Shown piece by piece: positions 53,299 through 62,176 of a DNA stretch of 62,176 nt. The stretch is from assembly GCA_949294555.1 (NCBI GenBank), contig CASFHP010000007.1, forward strand, positions 1 through 62,176. Direction: 5' to 3'. The position numbers were made by a program, and so were the translations under genes. How positions within the stretch are numbered: the first letter of the stretch is position 1; the number at the start of each line of letters is the position of its first letter. The DNA comes from an uncultured Eubacteriales bacterium. GTDB taxonomy: Bacteria > Bacillota > Clostridia > TANB77 > CAG-508. A model generated the notes under the pieces. That model ran no database searches, had not been told where the DNA came from, and was given only the letters and a program-made list of their open reading frames with translations.

Positions 53299-53462
53299 TA
53301 TCTTATATATTTTATGAAATTAAATGTGCTAATGGAGAAATATTACAAATTCTTACATTATCAAGTAGGAGAATCTCAGACTTGCTGTGAGAGGTGCCTG
53401 CTTTATAAGCAAGGCGAACAATTATTAATTGAGAATTGTAACCAATTATTTATAGTATTCGT
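53299..53462. mobile_element. diverged second MITE copy
   Basis: Aligns with the reverse complement of 37870-38051 along its whole length. The central 68 bases (53341-53408) differ from the other copy (37935-38002) by one base, while the terminal repeats have decayed (right end ATTATTTATAGTA still recognisable). It lies in the divergent gap between gerAA and the transglutaminase gene. Confidence 0.8.
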
Positions 53463-53566
53463 AAAATTTTTAAAATTATACTAGTTTTTACATAATAAAA
53501 ATGCTATAATAAACGTATAGTGAAAAAAATAAAATAAAGTAAAAATAGATGAAAGGAAATAATTAT

Positions 53567-54712
53567 ATGAAGAAAGAATTTATTGATAAAATCATTTCTG
53601 TCATATTATTTTTAGTTATTATAGGCATTTTTTCTGTTATTATTGTTTTTTTAATGATAGCTCTTCAAGAATGGGGAAAAGAAGAGGATTTAGCATTTGC
53701 AGAAACAACACAAACTGTAGCAGACAGTTCTGAAAATGAAAAAACAGTAGAAGATGACATAGAGGTTCCAGCGATTGTTGAAAGTCCACTTAGTTCTATA
53801 GAAAAAACAAATACGACTACCAATAATAATTATTCCAATGTGCAAGTTGATAAATATTTTTATAACCAATTAGAAGAAGAATCAAGGATTATTTATCGAG
53901 CTTTTGAAAGTAATAAAGAACAAATGAAAACAGGAACTTATCAGATTGAATTAGGAACGAGCTTTTCTGATTTATTATCACAAAGCAATGGTCAAGAACA
54001 ATTAGGAGAATATTATCAATCAGCCATAGAAGCATATACATATGATAATGCTGAAGTGTTTTATTTAAGCCCTAGAAAAATGTACTTGAATATAGAAACA
54101 ACTACTAAAGGTGGTGTTTCAACATATAATGTATTTATCAATTCAGGAAATGAAGCGAATTATTTAGCAGATGGATTTCAATCTAAAGAGCAAATTGACC
54201 AAGCAGTAGCACAAATCGAACAAGTAAAAAATCAAATATTGCAAAGTAGAACAGGAAATACCTATGAAGATATCAAAATGGTACATGATTATTTAATTGA
54301 TTCTATTAATTATGACAGTAGTTTGTCAAAACAAAATATATATAATGTATATGGTGCATTAGTAAATAAAGAATGTGTATGCGAGGGATATGCAAGAGCT
54401 TTTAAATATTTATTAAATGAATTAGATATACCTTGTGTTATGGTAATTGGAACAGGAACCAATTCACAAGGTGAAACAGAGAATCATGCTTGGAATTATG
54501 TACAATTAAATGGAAGTTGGTATGCAGTTGATACTACCTGGGATGACCCAGTTGTAGTAGGTGGAGGAACAGTAAGTGAAGCATCTAGATATAAATATTT
54601 TCTAGTAGGAAGAGAAATTATTGACCAAGACCATAGCCCAAGTGGACAATTTACAGAAGGCGGAAAAGTATTTAGTTATCCAAATTTAAGTAATACCAGT
54701 TATTCAAATTAA
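53567..54712 (+). CDS. membrane-anchored transglutaminase-like protein
   Basis: 381 residues. An N-terminal membrane helix (about 8-32), an acidic Ser/Thr-rich linker, then a transglutaminase-core domain. The catalytic Cys is in KECVCEGYARAFKYLL, His in ENHAWNYVQL and Asp in YAVDTTWDDP. It probably acts outside the membrane as a cysteine protease or transamidase on the wall or surface proteins; the substrate is unknown. Start ATG 53567 with GAAAGG upstream; the ATG at 53549 has no site. Confidence 0.85.
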   Translation: MKKEFIDKIISVILFLVIIGIFSVIIVFLMIALQEWGKEEDLAFAETTQTVADSSENEKTVEDDIEVPAIVESPLSSIEKTNTTTNNNYSNVQVDKYFYNQLEEESRIIYRAFESNKEQMKTGTYQIELGTSFSDLLSQSNGQEQLGEYYQSAIEAYTYDNAEVFYLSPRKMYLNIETTTKGGVSTYNVFINSGNEANYLADGFQSKEQIDQAVAQIEQVKNQILQSRTGNTYEDIKMVHDYLIDSINYDSSLSKQNIYNVYGALVNKECVCEGYARAFKYLLNELDIPCVMVIGTGTNSQGETENHAWNYVQLNGSWYAVDTTWDDPVVVGGGTVSEASRYKYFLVGREIIDQDHSPSGQFTEGGKVFSYPNLSNTSYSN

Positions 54713-54820
54713 AAATAAAGATAAGAAAGATGTAAGGTCTATAACCAAGGCAAAAAAATGAAAAATTAGAAACCATAGAAAAAATCTAGAATAAGTAAAA
54801 AGAGTAAAGAAAGGAGAAAG

Positions 54821-54847
54821 TTGTTTTATAACAGCAAATCAATATGA
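54821..54847 (+). CDS. possible 8-residue leader peptide (uORF)
   Basis: AAGGAG (54811-54816) is correctly spaced for TTG 54821, which reads eight codons and stops with TGA at 54845-54847, overlapping the ATG of the next gene as ATGA. The real gene's ATG is 27 bases from that ribosome site, so it may be translated by coupling to this leader. Confidence 0.35.
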   Translation: MFYNSKSI

Positions 54848-55701
54848 TATTAGATGAATTATTTGGAAATAAAATAAAAGTATATGCATTTGTTGGTCCC
54901 TCTGGAACAGGGAAAAGTTATCGTGCACAAATGGTAGCAAGTGAAAAAAATATAAGCTATATAATAGATGATGGATTATTAATTAAAGAAAACGAAGTTA
55001 TAGCAGGAGAATCAGCAAAAAAAGCACCAACAAAAGTGGGAACAGTTAAACATGCATTATTTTATGAAAAGGAAGAAAGAGATAAAATCATAAAAGCATT
55101 AAAAAAAGAAAAGCCACAAAGTATTTTAATATTAGGAACGTCAGATGGAATGGTACAAAAAATTGCAGCCAATTTGGGCTTACCAGAAATCAGTGAATAT
55201 ATCTATATAACAGATGTAGCAACCAAACAAGAAATGGAAACAGCAAGAAGAATTCGTGTGACAGAAGGAAAACATGTTATTCCCGTACCAACCTTTCAAA
55301 TTAAAAAAGATTTTTCAGGATATTTATTAGACCCATTGCAAATCTTCAAATCAAAAGGCAAAGGACAAAAACCATATATATCAGAAAAATCTATTATAAG
55401 ACCAACTTTTAGTTATTTAGGCAAATTTACAATATCTGATTTGGTCTTTAGACAAATACTGGAATATATTGCTGTACAAACACCAGCCATTTATAAAATA
55501 TCTAGAACAAGGGTAGAAAATTATGGAGAAGGTGCTAAAATCTATGTAGAAGTTACAGTTATGTATGGATATAATGTCATAGAAGGAATTAAAGACTTTA
55601 AAGATAGAGCCAAAAAAGAAATTGAAAAATTAACGGCTATGAATGTTGTTGAACTAGATGTTGTAGCTAAAAATATTTATGTGCCAGAAAAACAAGACTA
55701 A
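54844..55701 (+). CDS. P-loop ATPase fused to Asp23/Gls24-like domain
   Basis: 285 residues. The N-terminal nucleotide-binding domain has Walker A FVGPSGTGKSYRAQ (about residue 18) and SILILGTSDGM as a possible Walker B strand. Family-typical segments ETARRIRVTEGKHVIPVPT and KPYISEKSIIRPTFSYLG follow, and the C-terminal 80 residues (RVENYGEGAKIYVEVTVMYG, ELDVVAKNIYV) look like an Asp23/Gls24 (DUF322) domain, which in Gram-positives is an envelope-associated stress module. Function not known. It sits between the transglutaminase and cmk. Confidence 0.7.
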   Translation: MILDELFGNKIKVYAFVGPSGTGKSYRAQMVASEKNISYIIDDGLLIKENEVIAGESAKKAPTKVGTVKHALFYEKEERDKIIKALKKEKPQSILILGTSDGMVQKIAANLGLPEISEYIYITDVATKQEMETARRIRVTEGKHVIPVPTFQIKKDFSGYLLDPLQIFKSKGKGQKPYISEKSIIRPTFSYLGKFTISDLVFRQILEYIAVQTPAIYKISRTRVENYGEGAKIYVEVTVMYGYNVIEGIKDFKDRAKKEIEKLTAMNVVELDVVAKNIYVPEKQD

Positions 55702-55756
55702 ACATTGGGACATTGGGGACGTGCCAAAATGGACAAAAAATGTCCAAAAGGGACAC
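55702..55756. repeat. degraded GGGGACG-word repeat
   Basis: ATTGGGGACGTGCCAAAATGG followed by GGACA-AAAAA-TGTCC and GGGACACACC: words of the long palindromes in a decayed, imperfect arrangement. Similar fragments are at 8171, 46544, 48766 and 58380. Confidence 0.6.
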
Positions 55757-55837
55757 ACCTCCTTAAAAACTATCATATTTATATACATGAAAATCTAATA
55801 AAAAATAATAATATTTAAATAAAAGGGAGAAGAAAAT

Positions 55838-56494
55838 ATGTCATTTGTAGTAGCAATTGATGGACCTGCTGGAGCAGGAAAAGGAACCATAACCAAAATG
55901 GTAGGAGAAAAAATAGGATTAGTCAATATTGATACAGGAGCAACTTTTCGATGTGTTGCCTTAAACATGATTCAAGAACATATTGATATACAAGAAGAGC
56001 AGAAAATAGAAGAAATGTTAAGCAAAATCAATATTGAAATGCATCCTGATGGAAAAATATTTTTAAATGGAGAAGAGGTAACACACAGAATTAGAGAAAA
56101 TGATGTCAATAATTTGGTTTCGCCAGTATCTGTGTTACCAGTTGTAAGAAATAAATTATTAGAAGTACAGAGAAACATTGCAGAAGGAAAAAATGTTATC
56201 ATGGAGGGAAGAGACATTGGAACTGTGGTATTTCCTAATGCAGATGTAAAAATTTATTTAGACGCAACCCCAGAAGAAAGAGCAAGAAGAAGAGTTTTGC
56301 AAAATCAAGAAAAAGGAATAGAATGTTCTTATGAAGAAGTTTTGGCAGGAATAAAAGATAGGGATAGACGAGATTCTAAAAGAGAAATTGCACCTTTAAA
56401 AAGAGCAGAGGACGCAATATATGTGGATTCTACTAATTTAAGCATTGAACAAGTAGTAGATAAGATTATAGAAATTATTAAGAATAAGCAATAA
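55838..56494 (+). CDS. cmk: cytidylate kinase
   Basis: 218-residue NMP kinase phosphorylating CMP and dCMP. P-loop IDGPAGAGKGTITK, IDTGATFRCVAL (substrate loop; Phe where most have Tyr), GRDIGTVVFPNADVKIYLDA, and the lid region ARRRVLQNQEKG. plsC follows, the usual clostridial cmk-plsC order. GGGAGAAG lies upstream. Confidence 0.95.
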   Translation: MSFVVAIDGPAGAGKGTITKMVGEKIGLVNIDTGATFRCVALNMIQEHIDIQEEQKIEEMLSKINIEMHPDGKIFLNGEEVTHRIRENDVNNLVSPVSVLPVVRNKLLEVQRNIAEGKNVIMEGRDIGTVVFPNADVKIYLDATPEERARRRVLQNQEKGIECSYEEVLAGIKDRDRRDSKREIAPLKRAEDAIYVDSTNLSIEQVVDKIIEIIKNKQ

Positions 56495-56582
56495 AGGATT
56501 TGATAAATAGGATAAGTAAAATAGAAAATAAAAGGTCTATCCTTTTCGTAGGATGTCCTTAATATTTAAAAAGGAGACAAAA

Positions 56583-57179
56583 ATGAAAAAAGTATTAAAA
56601 GAAATTATTAAAGCAATTGTAAGAGGAGGCTTATATATATGGTTTAAGATTTTTTATCAAGCAGAGATTAAAGGATTAGAAAATGTTCCAAAAGATGGGG
56701 CATTAATCTTTTGTGGAAATCATAGAAGCTATTTAGATCCACCATTGATGGTGGTAACAGCAAAAAGAGATATGAAATTTTTAGCCAAAGAAGAATTATA
56801 CAAAAATAAATTCTTAGCATTTCTAGGATGGGCTTTTGAAGCTATACCAGTAAAAAGAGATGAAAAAGATGTATCAGCCATAAAGAAATCCTTGAAAGAT
56901 TTGAAAGAAGGAAAATGTATTGCTTTATTCCCAGAAGGAACTAGAAACGGTTTAGAAAAAGGAGAAAAAGTAAAAGACGGTGTTGCCTTTTTTGCCATAA
57001 GAAGTGGAGCAAAGGTCGTACCTTGTGGTATAAAAGGTGGAACAAAAGACCATCATAAAATTACAATCACTTATGGAAAACCACTAGATTATAGCAAGTA
57101 TAAAGGAAGTAAAGACAAAGAAGTTTTAGATAAAGTAACAGAAGAAATTATGAGCAAGATTATAGAACTTGCTAGTTAG
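56583..57179 (+). CDS. plsC: 1-acyl-sn-glycerol-3-phosphate acyltransferase
   Basis: 198-residue membrane-associated acyltransferase making phosphatidic acid. The HX4D motif is NHRSYLDPP (about residue 45), then FLAKEELYKNKFL and PEGTRNGLEKG (acceptor phosphate site). ATG 56583 has AAAGGAG; the longer frame to 56553 lacks support. Confidence 0.92.
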   Translation: MKKVLKEIIKAIVRGGLYIWFKIFYQAEIKGLENVPKDGALIFCGNHRSYLDPPLMVVTAKRDMKFLAKEELYKNKFLAFLGWAFEAIPVKRDEKDVSAIKKSLKDLKEGKCIALFPEGTRNGLEKGEKVKDGVAFFAIRSGAKVVPCGIKGGTKDHHKITITYGKPLDYSKYKGSKDKEVLDKVTEEIMSKIIELAS

Positions 57180-57189
57180 GAGAAAAACC

Positions 57190-58254
57190 ATGTATATGTT
57201 AGGTTACATAGCCGTTTTGTTAATATTTGCAATAGCAGTTGCACTTTCTAGAAGTAAAAATAAAACCAATAAAACTATTGGATTTGGATTAATAATTTTA
57301 GGACTTATTGTATTTGCATACATACGATTTGGTTCAGTTATAGTATTTAATCCTATTTTTATCATTTTATATATAGCAATTTTATTTGGTGTGATTGCAT
57401 TTATCTATAGAAAATATAGAAATTTAAAATATCAAAAAGAAAGTTATGAAGATATTAATTACTTAAATAGAGAATTATCTACAGAATATCCACCATCAAT
57501 TGTAGGATATTTGTTCAATCAAAAATTAAGATATAAAGATTTGATTGCAGATATTATGGAATTATATGCCCAAAAAATTATTAATATATCAAAAAGTAAT
57601 GAGCAAGGTAAGACAAGAATTCACTTCTATTTGCAAGAAGAAGACTATAGAAATAAAATTAGTAGCCAAAGTCAACTATATATTATCAACACTTTAATCA
57701 ATGACAATTCAAATAGAAAATTTGATTATAGAACATGGAAACAATATGTACTAGAAGAATATAAGATAAGAAAATTTGCAAAAGAAAAGAATGAGGATAA
57801 ATCCAAAAAAATTATTTTCATTACGATAATCTGTATGGTAATCATAAGTGGTGTCATCGGATGGATAAGTGGAGGCAAAACAGGTTTTGCTGGTATGACA
57901 ATGCTTGTAGGAATGCTAGGTGGTGCTTTTATAGGAACATTGCTAGGATATCAATTTATCAACTTCATGAAAAGTTCTGAAAATACAAATGTATTTTTAA
58001 GTTCATATGGAGAAGAAGAATTAAAAAAATGGATAAAATTCAAAAAATTCATACAAGACTATACATTATTAAAAGAAAGGTCAATAGAAAAAATTACTAT
58101 TTATGAAAGCTATATCCCATATGCCATTGCATTAGACGTAAATGTGCAATATAAGAATACAAAATTTGATATATTTGATGAAACAGAATTTCAATCAATT
58201 GTCAATGAAAGTGACAGTGCAAATTTCTTGGAAAGTATGGGAATAACTGTATGA
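57190..58254 (+). CDS. DUF2207-like membrane protein
   Basis: 354 residues. Helices at about 1-18, 28-45, 50-70 and a pair at about 207-260; between and after them lie cytoplasmic segments. TEYPPSIVGYLFNQKLRYKDLIADIMEL and the late LKKWIKFKKFIQDYTLL with ESYIPYAIALDV match the C-terminal part of DUF2207 predicted membrane proteins. The usual N-terminal extracellular domain and signal peptide are lacking. Function unknown. ATG 57190 follows TAGGAG. Confidence 0.65.
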   Translation: MYMLGYIAVLLIFAIAVALSRSKNKTNKTIGFGLIILGLIVFAYIRFGSVIVFNPIFIILYIAILFGVIAFIYRKYRNLKYQKESYEDINYLNRELSTEYPPSIVGYLFNQKLRYKDLIADIMELYAQKIINISKSNEQGKTRIHFYLQEEDYRNKISSQSQLYIINTLINDNSNRKFDYRTWKQYVLEEYKIRKFAKEKNEDKSKKIIFITIICMVIISGVIGWISGGKTGFAGMTMLVGMLGGAFIGTLLGYQFINFMKSSENTNVFLSSYGEEELKKWIKFKKFIQDYTLLKERSIEKITIYESYIPYAIALDVNVQYKNTKFDIFDETEFQSIVNESDSANFLESMGITV

Positions 58255-58273
58255 ATTAACATAAAAAATATAT

Positions 58274-58302
58274 TTGACAAAATAGACGAATAGGTGTATA
58301 AT
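58274..58302 (+). promoter_or_regulatory. consensus promoter of typA
   Basis: TTGACA, 17 bases, TATAAT. Downstream, the 130-base leader contains a hairpin CGTTTTTC..GGAAAACG (58331-58358) and GGTCCATTTGGACC (58386-58399), the latter part of the GGAC-word repeats. Confidence 0.85.
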
Positions 58303-58431
58303 TTTATAAGCTGATTTTTAGAGAATTAGGCGTTTTTCAAGAAAAACTTTGGAAAACGTCTTAATAAATGTCGCATTGGGACCAGGTCCATTTGGACCCA
58401 TTGGACAAAATAAAAGAGAGGGAGTAGTAAA

Positions 58432-60246
58432 ATGAACAACAAAAACATTAGAAATATTGCAATAATTGCACACGTAGACCATGGTAAAACAACATTGGTT
58501 GATGCCATGTTAAAACAAAGCCATGTATTTAGAGAAAATGAACAAGTAGCAGAAAGAATTATGGACTCTAACGATTTAGAGAAAGAAAGAGGAATTACCA
58601 TTCTTTCTAAAAATACATCTGTTATGTATCATGATATTAAAATTAATATTGTGGATACACCAGGACACGCAGATTTTGGTGGAGAAGTGGAAAGAGTACT
58701 TAAAACTGTTGATGGGGTACTTTTATTAGTTGACGCCTTTGAAGGTGCAATGCCACAAACTAGAGAAGTGTTAAAAAAATCATTAGCTTTAGGATTAAAA
58801 CCAATTGTAGTGATTAATAAAATTGATAGGCCAGGAGCTACACCAGAAAAAGTTGTAGATCAAGTTATAGAACTATTTATAGAGTTAGATGCAAGTGATG
58901 AACAATTAGATTTCCCAGTTGTGTATGCTTCAGCAAAGAATGGAATTGCGAAAATGAACTTAGAAGATGAAGCAACAGATTTACATTGTCTATTTGAAAC
59001 AATTGTCAATACCATTCAAGCACCAAACTGTGATGAAGAAGGACCAGCACAAATGTTAGTATCTAATATTGATTATGATGATTATGTTGGAAGAATTGCA
59101 GTAGGAAGAGTAGAAAGAGGAAGTATCAAAGTTGGAATGCCAGTAGCAATTTGTGGTAAAGAAGATAAAGTTACACAAGGTAGAATTGCAAAAGTATATA
59201 CACATGTTGGATTAAATAAGGTAGAAGTAGAAGAGGGAAAAGCAGGAGATATTATTGAGCTTGCAGGATTACCAGATATCAATATAGGAGATACTATCTG
59301 TGATTTTAATCATCCAGAAAAAATACCATTTGTTGATATTGATGAACCAACTGTATCTATGACATTTAGTGTTAATAATGGACCATTTGCAGGAAAAGAA
59401 GGACAATTTATTACATCTCGACACATCAGAGATAGATTATTTAAAGAACTAGAAAGAAATGTATCTTTAAGAGTAAAAGAAACAGATTCACCAGACTCTT
59501 TTGAAGTATCAGGAAGAGGAGAATTGCATTTATCAGTATTAATTGAAACCATGAGAAGAGAAGGATTTGAACTATTAGTATCTCGTCCAAAAGTTATTTT
59601 TAAAGAAATTGATGGCGTAAAATGTGAACCAATTGAAGATTTAGTAGTAAATGTTCCAGATGACTGTGTAGGAAACGTTATTGAAAAATTAGGAAGAAGA
59701 AAAGCAGAAATGGTAAATATGGAACCAGCTGAAGATGGCCATACAAAAATTGAATTTAAGATTCCAGCAAGAGGATTAATTGGATATAGAACAGAATTTT
59801 TAACAGACACAAAAGGGGAAGGAACCATGAATCATATATTTGATTCATATCAACCATATAAAGGCGATATCCAAGCACGTATAAGAGGAACGATTGTTGC
59901 ATTTGAAAATGGAAAATCTGTAACATATGGACTATACAATGCACAAGACAAAGGAGATTTATTCATTGGACCTGGTGTAGAAGTATATGAAGGAATGATT
60001 GTTGGTCTAAACTCAAGAGGAGAAGATTTAGCAATTAATGTATGTAAAGAAAAACATTTAACCAATACAAGAGCGTCTGGTTCAGATGATGCATTACGTT
60101 TAGTGCCACCAATTCAAATGTCACTAGAAAAAGCCATTGAATTTATTCAAGATGACGAATTGGTAGAAGTAACACCAAAATCAATCAGGATAAGAAAGAA
60201 AATTTTAGATACAAAGGAAAGAGAAAGAGCAAATAGAAATAAATAG
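58432..60246 (+). CDS. typA: ribosome-associated GTPase TypA/BipA
   Basis: 604-residue translational GTPase. G1 [11 protein letters not shown]2 ERGITI, G3 [15 protein letters not shown]4 NKIDR, then EF-G-like domains II, III and V and the BipA-specific C-terminal domain ([20 protein letters not shown]). It binds the ribosome and is needed under stress and low temperature. AGAGGGAG lies upstream. Confidence 0.96.
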   Translation: MNNKNIRNIAIIAHVDHGKTTLVDAMLKQSHVFRENEQVAERIMDSNDLEKERGITILSKNTSVMYHDIKINIVDTPGHADFGGEVERVLKTVDGVLLLVDAFEGAMPQTREVLKKSLALGLKPIVVINKIDRPGATPEKVVDQVIELFIELDASDEQLDFPVVYASAKNGIAKMNLEDEATDLHCLFETIVNTIQAPNCDEEGPAQMLVSNIDYDDYVGRIAVGRVERGSIKVGMPVAICGKEDKVTQGRIAKVYTHVGLNKVEVEEGKAGDIIELAGLPDINIGDTICDFNHPEKIPFVDIDEPTVSMTFSVNNGPFAGKEGQFITSRHIRDRLFKELERNVSLRVKETDSPDSFEVSGRGELHLSVLIETMRREGFELLVSRPKVIFKEIDGVKCEPIEDLVVNVPDDCVGNVIEKLGRRKAEMVNMEPAEDGHTKIEFKIPARGLIGYRTEFLTDTKGEGTMNHIFDSYQPYKGDIQARIRGTIVAFENGKSVTYGLYNAQDKGDLFIGPGVEVYEGMIVGLNSRGEDLAINVCKEKHLTNTRASGSDDALRLVPPIQMSLEKAIEFIQDDELVEVTPKSIRIRKKILDTKERERANRNK

Positions 60247-60260
60247 GAGGGAAATAGCCT

Positions 60261-60842
60261 ATGAACTTAAAAGCTCAGATAGAAAATTTTGTACCATTTA
60301 ATGAGCAAGAAAAAGCAGACAAAGAAATGATGTTAAAATATATTGAGACTTTTGATGATGTATTAACAAGAGAAAACAAAATGTGTCATTTTACAGCATC
60401 TAGTTGGATTGTAAATAAAGAAAGAACAAAGGCATTAATGATATATCATAATATTTATCAATCTTGGGCATGGACAGGGGGACACGCTGATGGAGATGAT
60501 GACTTATTGCATGTGGCATTAAAAGAAGCCCAAGAAGAATCAGGTTTGAAAAACTTAAAAGTGTTAAGTGATGGTATATTTAGCTTGGAAATTGTAACAG
60601 TTGATTGCCATATAAAAAGAGGAAAATTTGTACCATCTCATTTGCATTTGGATTGCTCATATTTGCTAGAAGCAGATGAAAACGAACCACTTAGAATAAA
60701 AGAAGATGAAAATAGTGGTGTAAAATGGGTAGATATTGATAAAGCAACAGAAGTAACCAATGAACCTAAAATGGTACCAATTTATCAGAAGTTAAATGAT
60801 AAATTAGAAATATTAGAATTGCAAGACAAGAATAGTTTATGA
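60261..60842 (+). CDS. Nudix hydrolase
   Basis: 193 residues. The Nudix box region is GGHADGDDDLLHVALKEAQEESGL; compared with the consensus (G-x5-E-x7-REU-x-EE-x-GU) the first Glu is Asp and the Arg is Lys, while the metal-binding EE is kept. VPSHLHLDCSYLLEAD and GVKWVDIDKATE are typical of the fold. Substrate unknown. GGAGGGAAA precedes ATG 60261, 15 bases after typA. Confidence 0.85.
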   Translation: MNLKAQIENFVPFNEQEKADKEMMLKYIETFDDVLTRENKMCHFTASSWIVNKERTKALMIYHNIYQSWAWTGGHADGDDDLLHVALKEAQEESGLKNLKVLSDGIFSLEIVTVDCHIKRGKFVPSHLHLDCSYLLEADENEPLRIKEDENSGVKWVDIDKATEVTNEPKMVPIYQKLNDKLEILELQDKNSL

Positions 60843-60898
60843 TAAAATAAATATGGAATAATTACAAAGAAAATAGAAAAAATGAAAGGGGAATGGTT

Positions 60899-61432
60899 AT
60901 GGATGTAAATGAAGCAATTGAAGCACAAGAGTTTTTTAAAAAGATGAAAATGGAACAAATTAATTATGTTGTAAAAACGGTAGCTCCAACAATAGCAGAG
61001 TATTTCGAACAGTTGAAGTATCAAGATAATGATAAATATAAACAAATGATACTTGAACTTATAGAAGAAATGGAAAGTGCTAAAAATACAGAGGAAATAG
61101 CATCTGTTTTAAAAAGATATCAGCTAATTGTCAATGATTACAAAGAAAGAATTGCAAAAATCGAAAGAGGAGATAATGATATTAGACTTGTGGAAGGAGA
61201 TATAGAAAAGACAAAAGAATTAATAAAACCAGTAGATTTAATATGTGGATTTGTTGATAATTTAATTTATGGCGAATATAGCAAGGAACAAATTCAACAA
61301 TATCTTACAATTTGGAAGGAAAAAAGTAATATAAATCCTTTAGCACCTGCAGATATTAATATATCTCCTAGTGGTAGACATATAAACTTAGCATATAAAG
61401 AAAAAGAACAAGGAGAAAAAGATTATAGATAA
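60899..61432 (+). CDS. hypothetical protein
   Basis: 177 residues, mostly helical and charged, with no cysteine cluster, signal peptide or membrane segment. The middle (VNDYKERIAKIERGDNDIR) may form a coiled coil. The C-terminal ADINISPSGRHINLAYKEKE looks like a short conserved end. ATG 60899 follows AAAGGGGA. It lies in line with the Nudix and methyltransferase genes. Not recognised. Confidence 0.6.
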   Translation: MDVNEAIEAQEFFKKMKMEQINYVVKTVAPTIAEYFEQLKYQDNDKYKQMILELIEEMESAKNTEEIASVLKRYQLIVNDYKERIAKIERGDNDIRLVEGDIEKTKELIKPVDLICGFVDNLIYGEYSKEQIQQYLTIWKEKSNINPLAPADINISPSGRHINLAYKEKEQGEKDYR

Positions 61433-61445
61433 TTAAGAGGAAAAA

Positions 61446-62057
61446 ATGAATAAGCAAGAATTAGAAAAAATAAAGAAAAGAGCATTAGAAGAACATATAC
61501 CAATCATCATGGACGAAACACTAGAAGTGATTGAAAAATATTTAAGCAAAAACAAACCAAATAGAATACTAGAAATAGGGACAGCAGTTGGTTATTCTGC
61601 TATATGCTTTACAGAATTTTTAGCAGAAAATGGTGTAATTGATACGATTGAAAGAGAAACAGATAGAGTAAAAGAAGCAAGGGAAAATATCAAGATGGCA
61701 GAAGTAGAAGATAAAATCAACATTTATGAAGGCGATGCAGTAGAAATATTACCAACTTTAAATAATCAATATGATGTAGTGTTTATAGATGCAGCGAAAG
61801 GAAAATATCCATTTTTCCTAAAAGAAGCCTTAAGGATGATAAATGAAGATGGTATTATCTTTGCTGATAATATCTTATATAAAGGTTATGTTATGAGTGA
61901 TTATAACAAACATAAACAAAGAACAGCGGTTAGAAATTTAAGAGAATATATAAAAGAAGTAAGTGAAAATCCAAATCTTGAAACAGAGATTTTAGAAGTA
62001 GGAGATGGATTAGCAATTAGTAGAATAAAAAATAGAGGGAATAAAAAAATTGACTAA
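61446..62057 (+). CDS. TrmR/YrrM-like O-methyltransferase
   Basis: 203-residue SAM-dependent class I methyltransferase of the caffeoyl-CoA OMT family: ILEIGTAVGYSAICF (SAM loop), TIERETDRVKEARENI, VVFIDAAKGKYPFFLKEA, IFADNILYKGYV (metal site). Firmicute members next to peptidase U32 genes (YrrM/TrmR) methylate 5-hydroxyuridine in tRNA; the neighbour that would support this is beyond the window, so the specific role is inferred. Confidence 0.82.
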   Translation: MNKQELEKIKKRALEEHIPIIMDETLEVIEKYLSKNKPNRILEIGTAVGYSAICFTEFLAENGVIDTIERETDRVKEARENIKMAEVEDKINIYEGDAVEILPTLNNQYDVVFIDAAKGKYPFFLKEALRMINEDGIIFADNILYKGYVMSDYNKHKQRTAVRNLREYIKEVSENPNLETEILEVGDGLAISRIKNRGNKKID

Positions 62058-62083
62058 TAGTTTTAATTATTAGTCAATTTTTT
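62043..62083 (+). terminator. terminator after trmR-like gene
   Basis: Stem AAAATTGACTAATA/TATTAGTCAATTTT with an 8-base loop and T run; it overlaps the last codons of the gene. Confidence 0.85.
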
Positions 62084-62086
62084 ATT

Positions 62087-62127
62087 GTATAGGAAACAAT
62101 ATGAAACTTTAAGTTACGCAACTCAAA
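62087..62127. repeat. repeat shared with ftsA upstream region
   Basis: About 41 bases (beginning GTATAGGAAACAATATGAAA) match 35262-35303 with about five differences. The remainder of the window (to 62176) has no recognisable gene. Confidence 0.55.
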
Positions 62128-62176
62128 GTGAAAATAAATTGCCAAAAATACAAAAAGCATATATAATAGATATGTC

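Noticed and set aside
59310..59828. 172-codon minus-strand frame opposite typA
   Set aside because: Antisense shadow of a strongly conserved gene; no start signals.
1..62176. CRISPR array search by eye
   Set aside because: No regularly spaced direct repeats of CRISPR size; the repeats present are inverted repeats or the short ftsA iterons.

Overview
The window is very AT-rich DNA from an anaerobic, low-GC Firmicute, most likely an uncultured spore-lineage Clostridium relative. The evidence is a clostridial dcw (cell wall/division) cluster, a spoIIGA-sigE-sigG locus, a GerA-type germinant receptor operon, a four-subunit pyruvate:ferredoxin oxidoreductase, a DNPR-type (meso-DAP) MurE, the MEP isoprenoid genes ispG/ispH, a lactate dehydrogenase, and TTG/GTG starts behind strong AGGAGG-like ribosome sites. 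The genetic code is standard.

Layout. 1-3890: right end of an integrated element (unknown partial ORF, a TnpW-like small ORF, two overlapping large serine recombinases). It sits inside a spoVD-type penicillin-binding protein gene, whose 3' PASTA tail survives at about 3885-4190. 4311-9341: murE, mraY, spoVE/ftsW and murG, with an odd 200-bp insert between mraY and spoVE. 9412-14509: sensor kinase, signal peptidase I, holB, ricT, a small ferredoxin and a frameshifted thiamine pyrophosphokinase. 14549-17597 (minus): porCDAB. 17927-21159: WalR/PhoP-like regulator, ispG, ispH. 21524-26920: Rpn-family protein, an intact second SpoVD-like PBP (minus), rsmA, a Cof-type HAD phosphatase and a cytidine deaminase. 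26930-30780: a small accessory island (broken VOC gene, ISL3-type IS with a frameshifted transposase, gene remnant, DinD-like gene, DUF4258/YgiT toxin-antitoxin-like pair). 30865-37849: murA, ftsQ, two DUF881 genes, sbp, ftsA, ftsZ. 38213-41220: spoIIGA, sigE (frameshifted), sigG, ylmC. 41407-48765: a compact alaS, HIT protein, tRNA-Met, DUF4364 protein, ldh, secG, rnr. 48783-53224 (minus): gerA-type operon with a frameshifted gerAB. 53567-62057: transglutaminase-like protein, a P-loop/Asp23 fusion, cmk, plsC, a DUF2207-like protein, typA, a Nudix protein, an unknown protein and a trmR-like methyltransferase.

Between genes are several repeat families: very long perfect palindromes built from GGGGACG-type words (17682, 18701, 32114, 41221, 51393), a MITE with 24-bp perfect terminal inverted repeats (37870) and a diverged second copy (53299), and shorter palindromes shared between loci.

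The most interesting observations are the element interrupting spoVD together with single-base frameshifts in sigE and gerAB. These mean either real decay or switching of sporulation, or indel errors in the assembly. Others are the modular palindrome family, a four-copy 11-bp-period iteron just upstream of the ftsA promoter, a reduced alanyl-tRNA synthetase, and a P-loop ATPase fused to an Asp23/Gls24-like domain. All functional calls come from reading motifs by eye; no database search was run.
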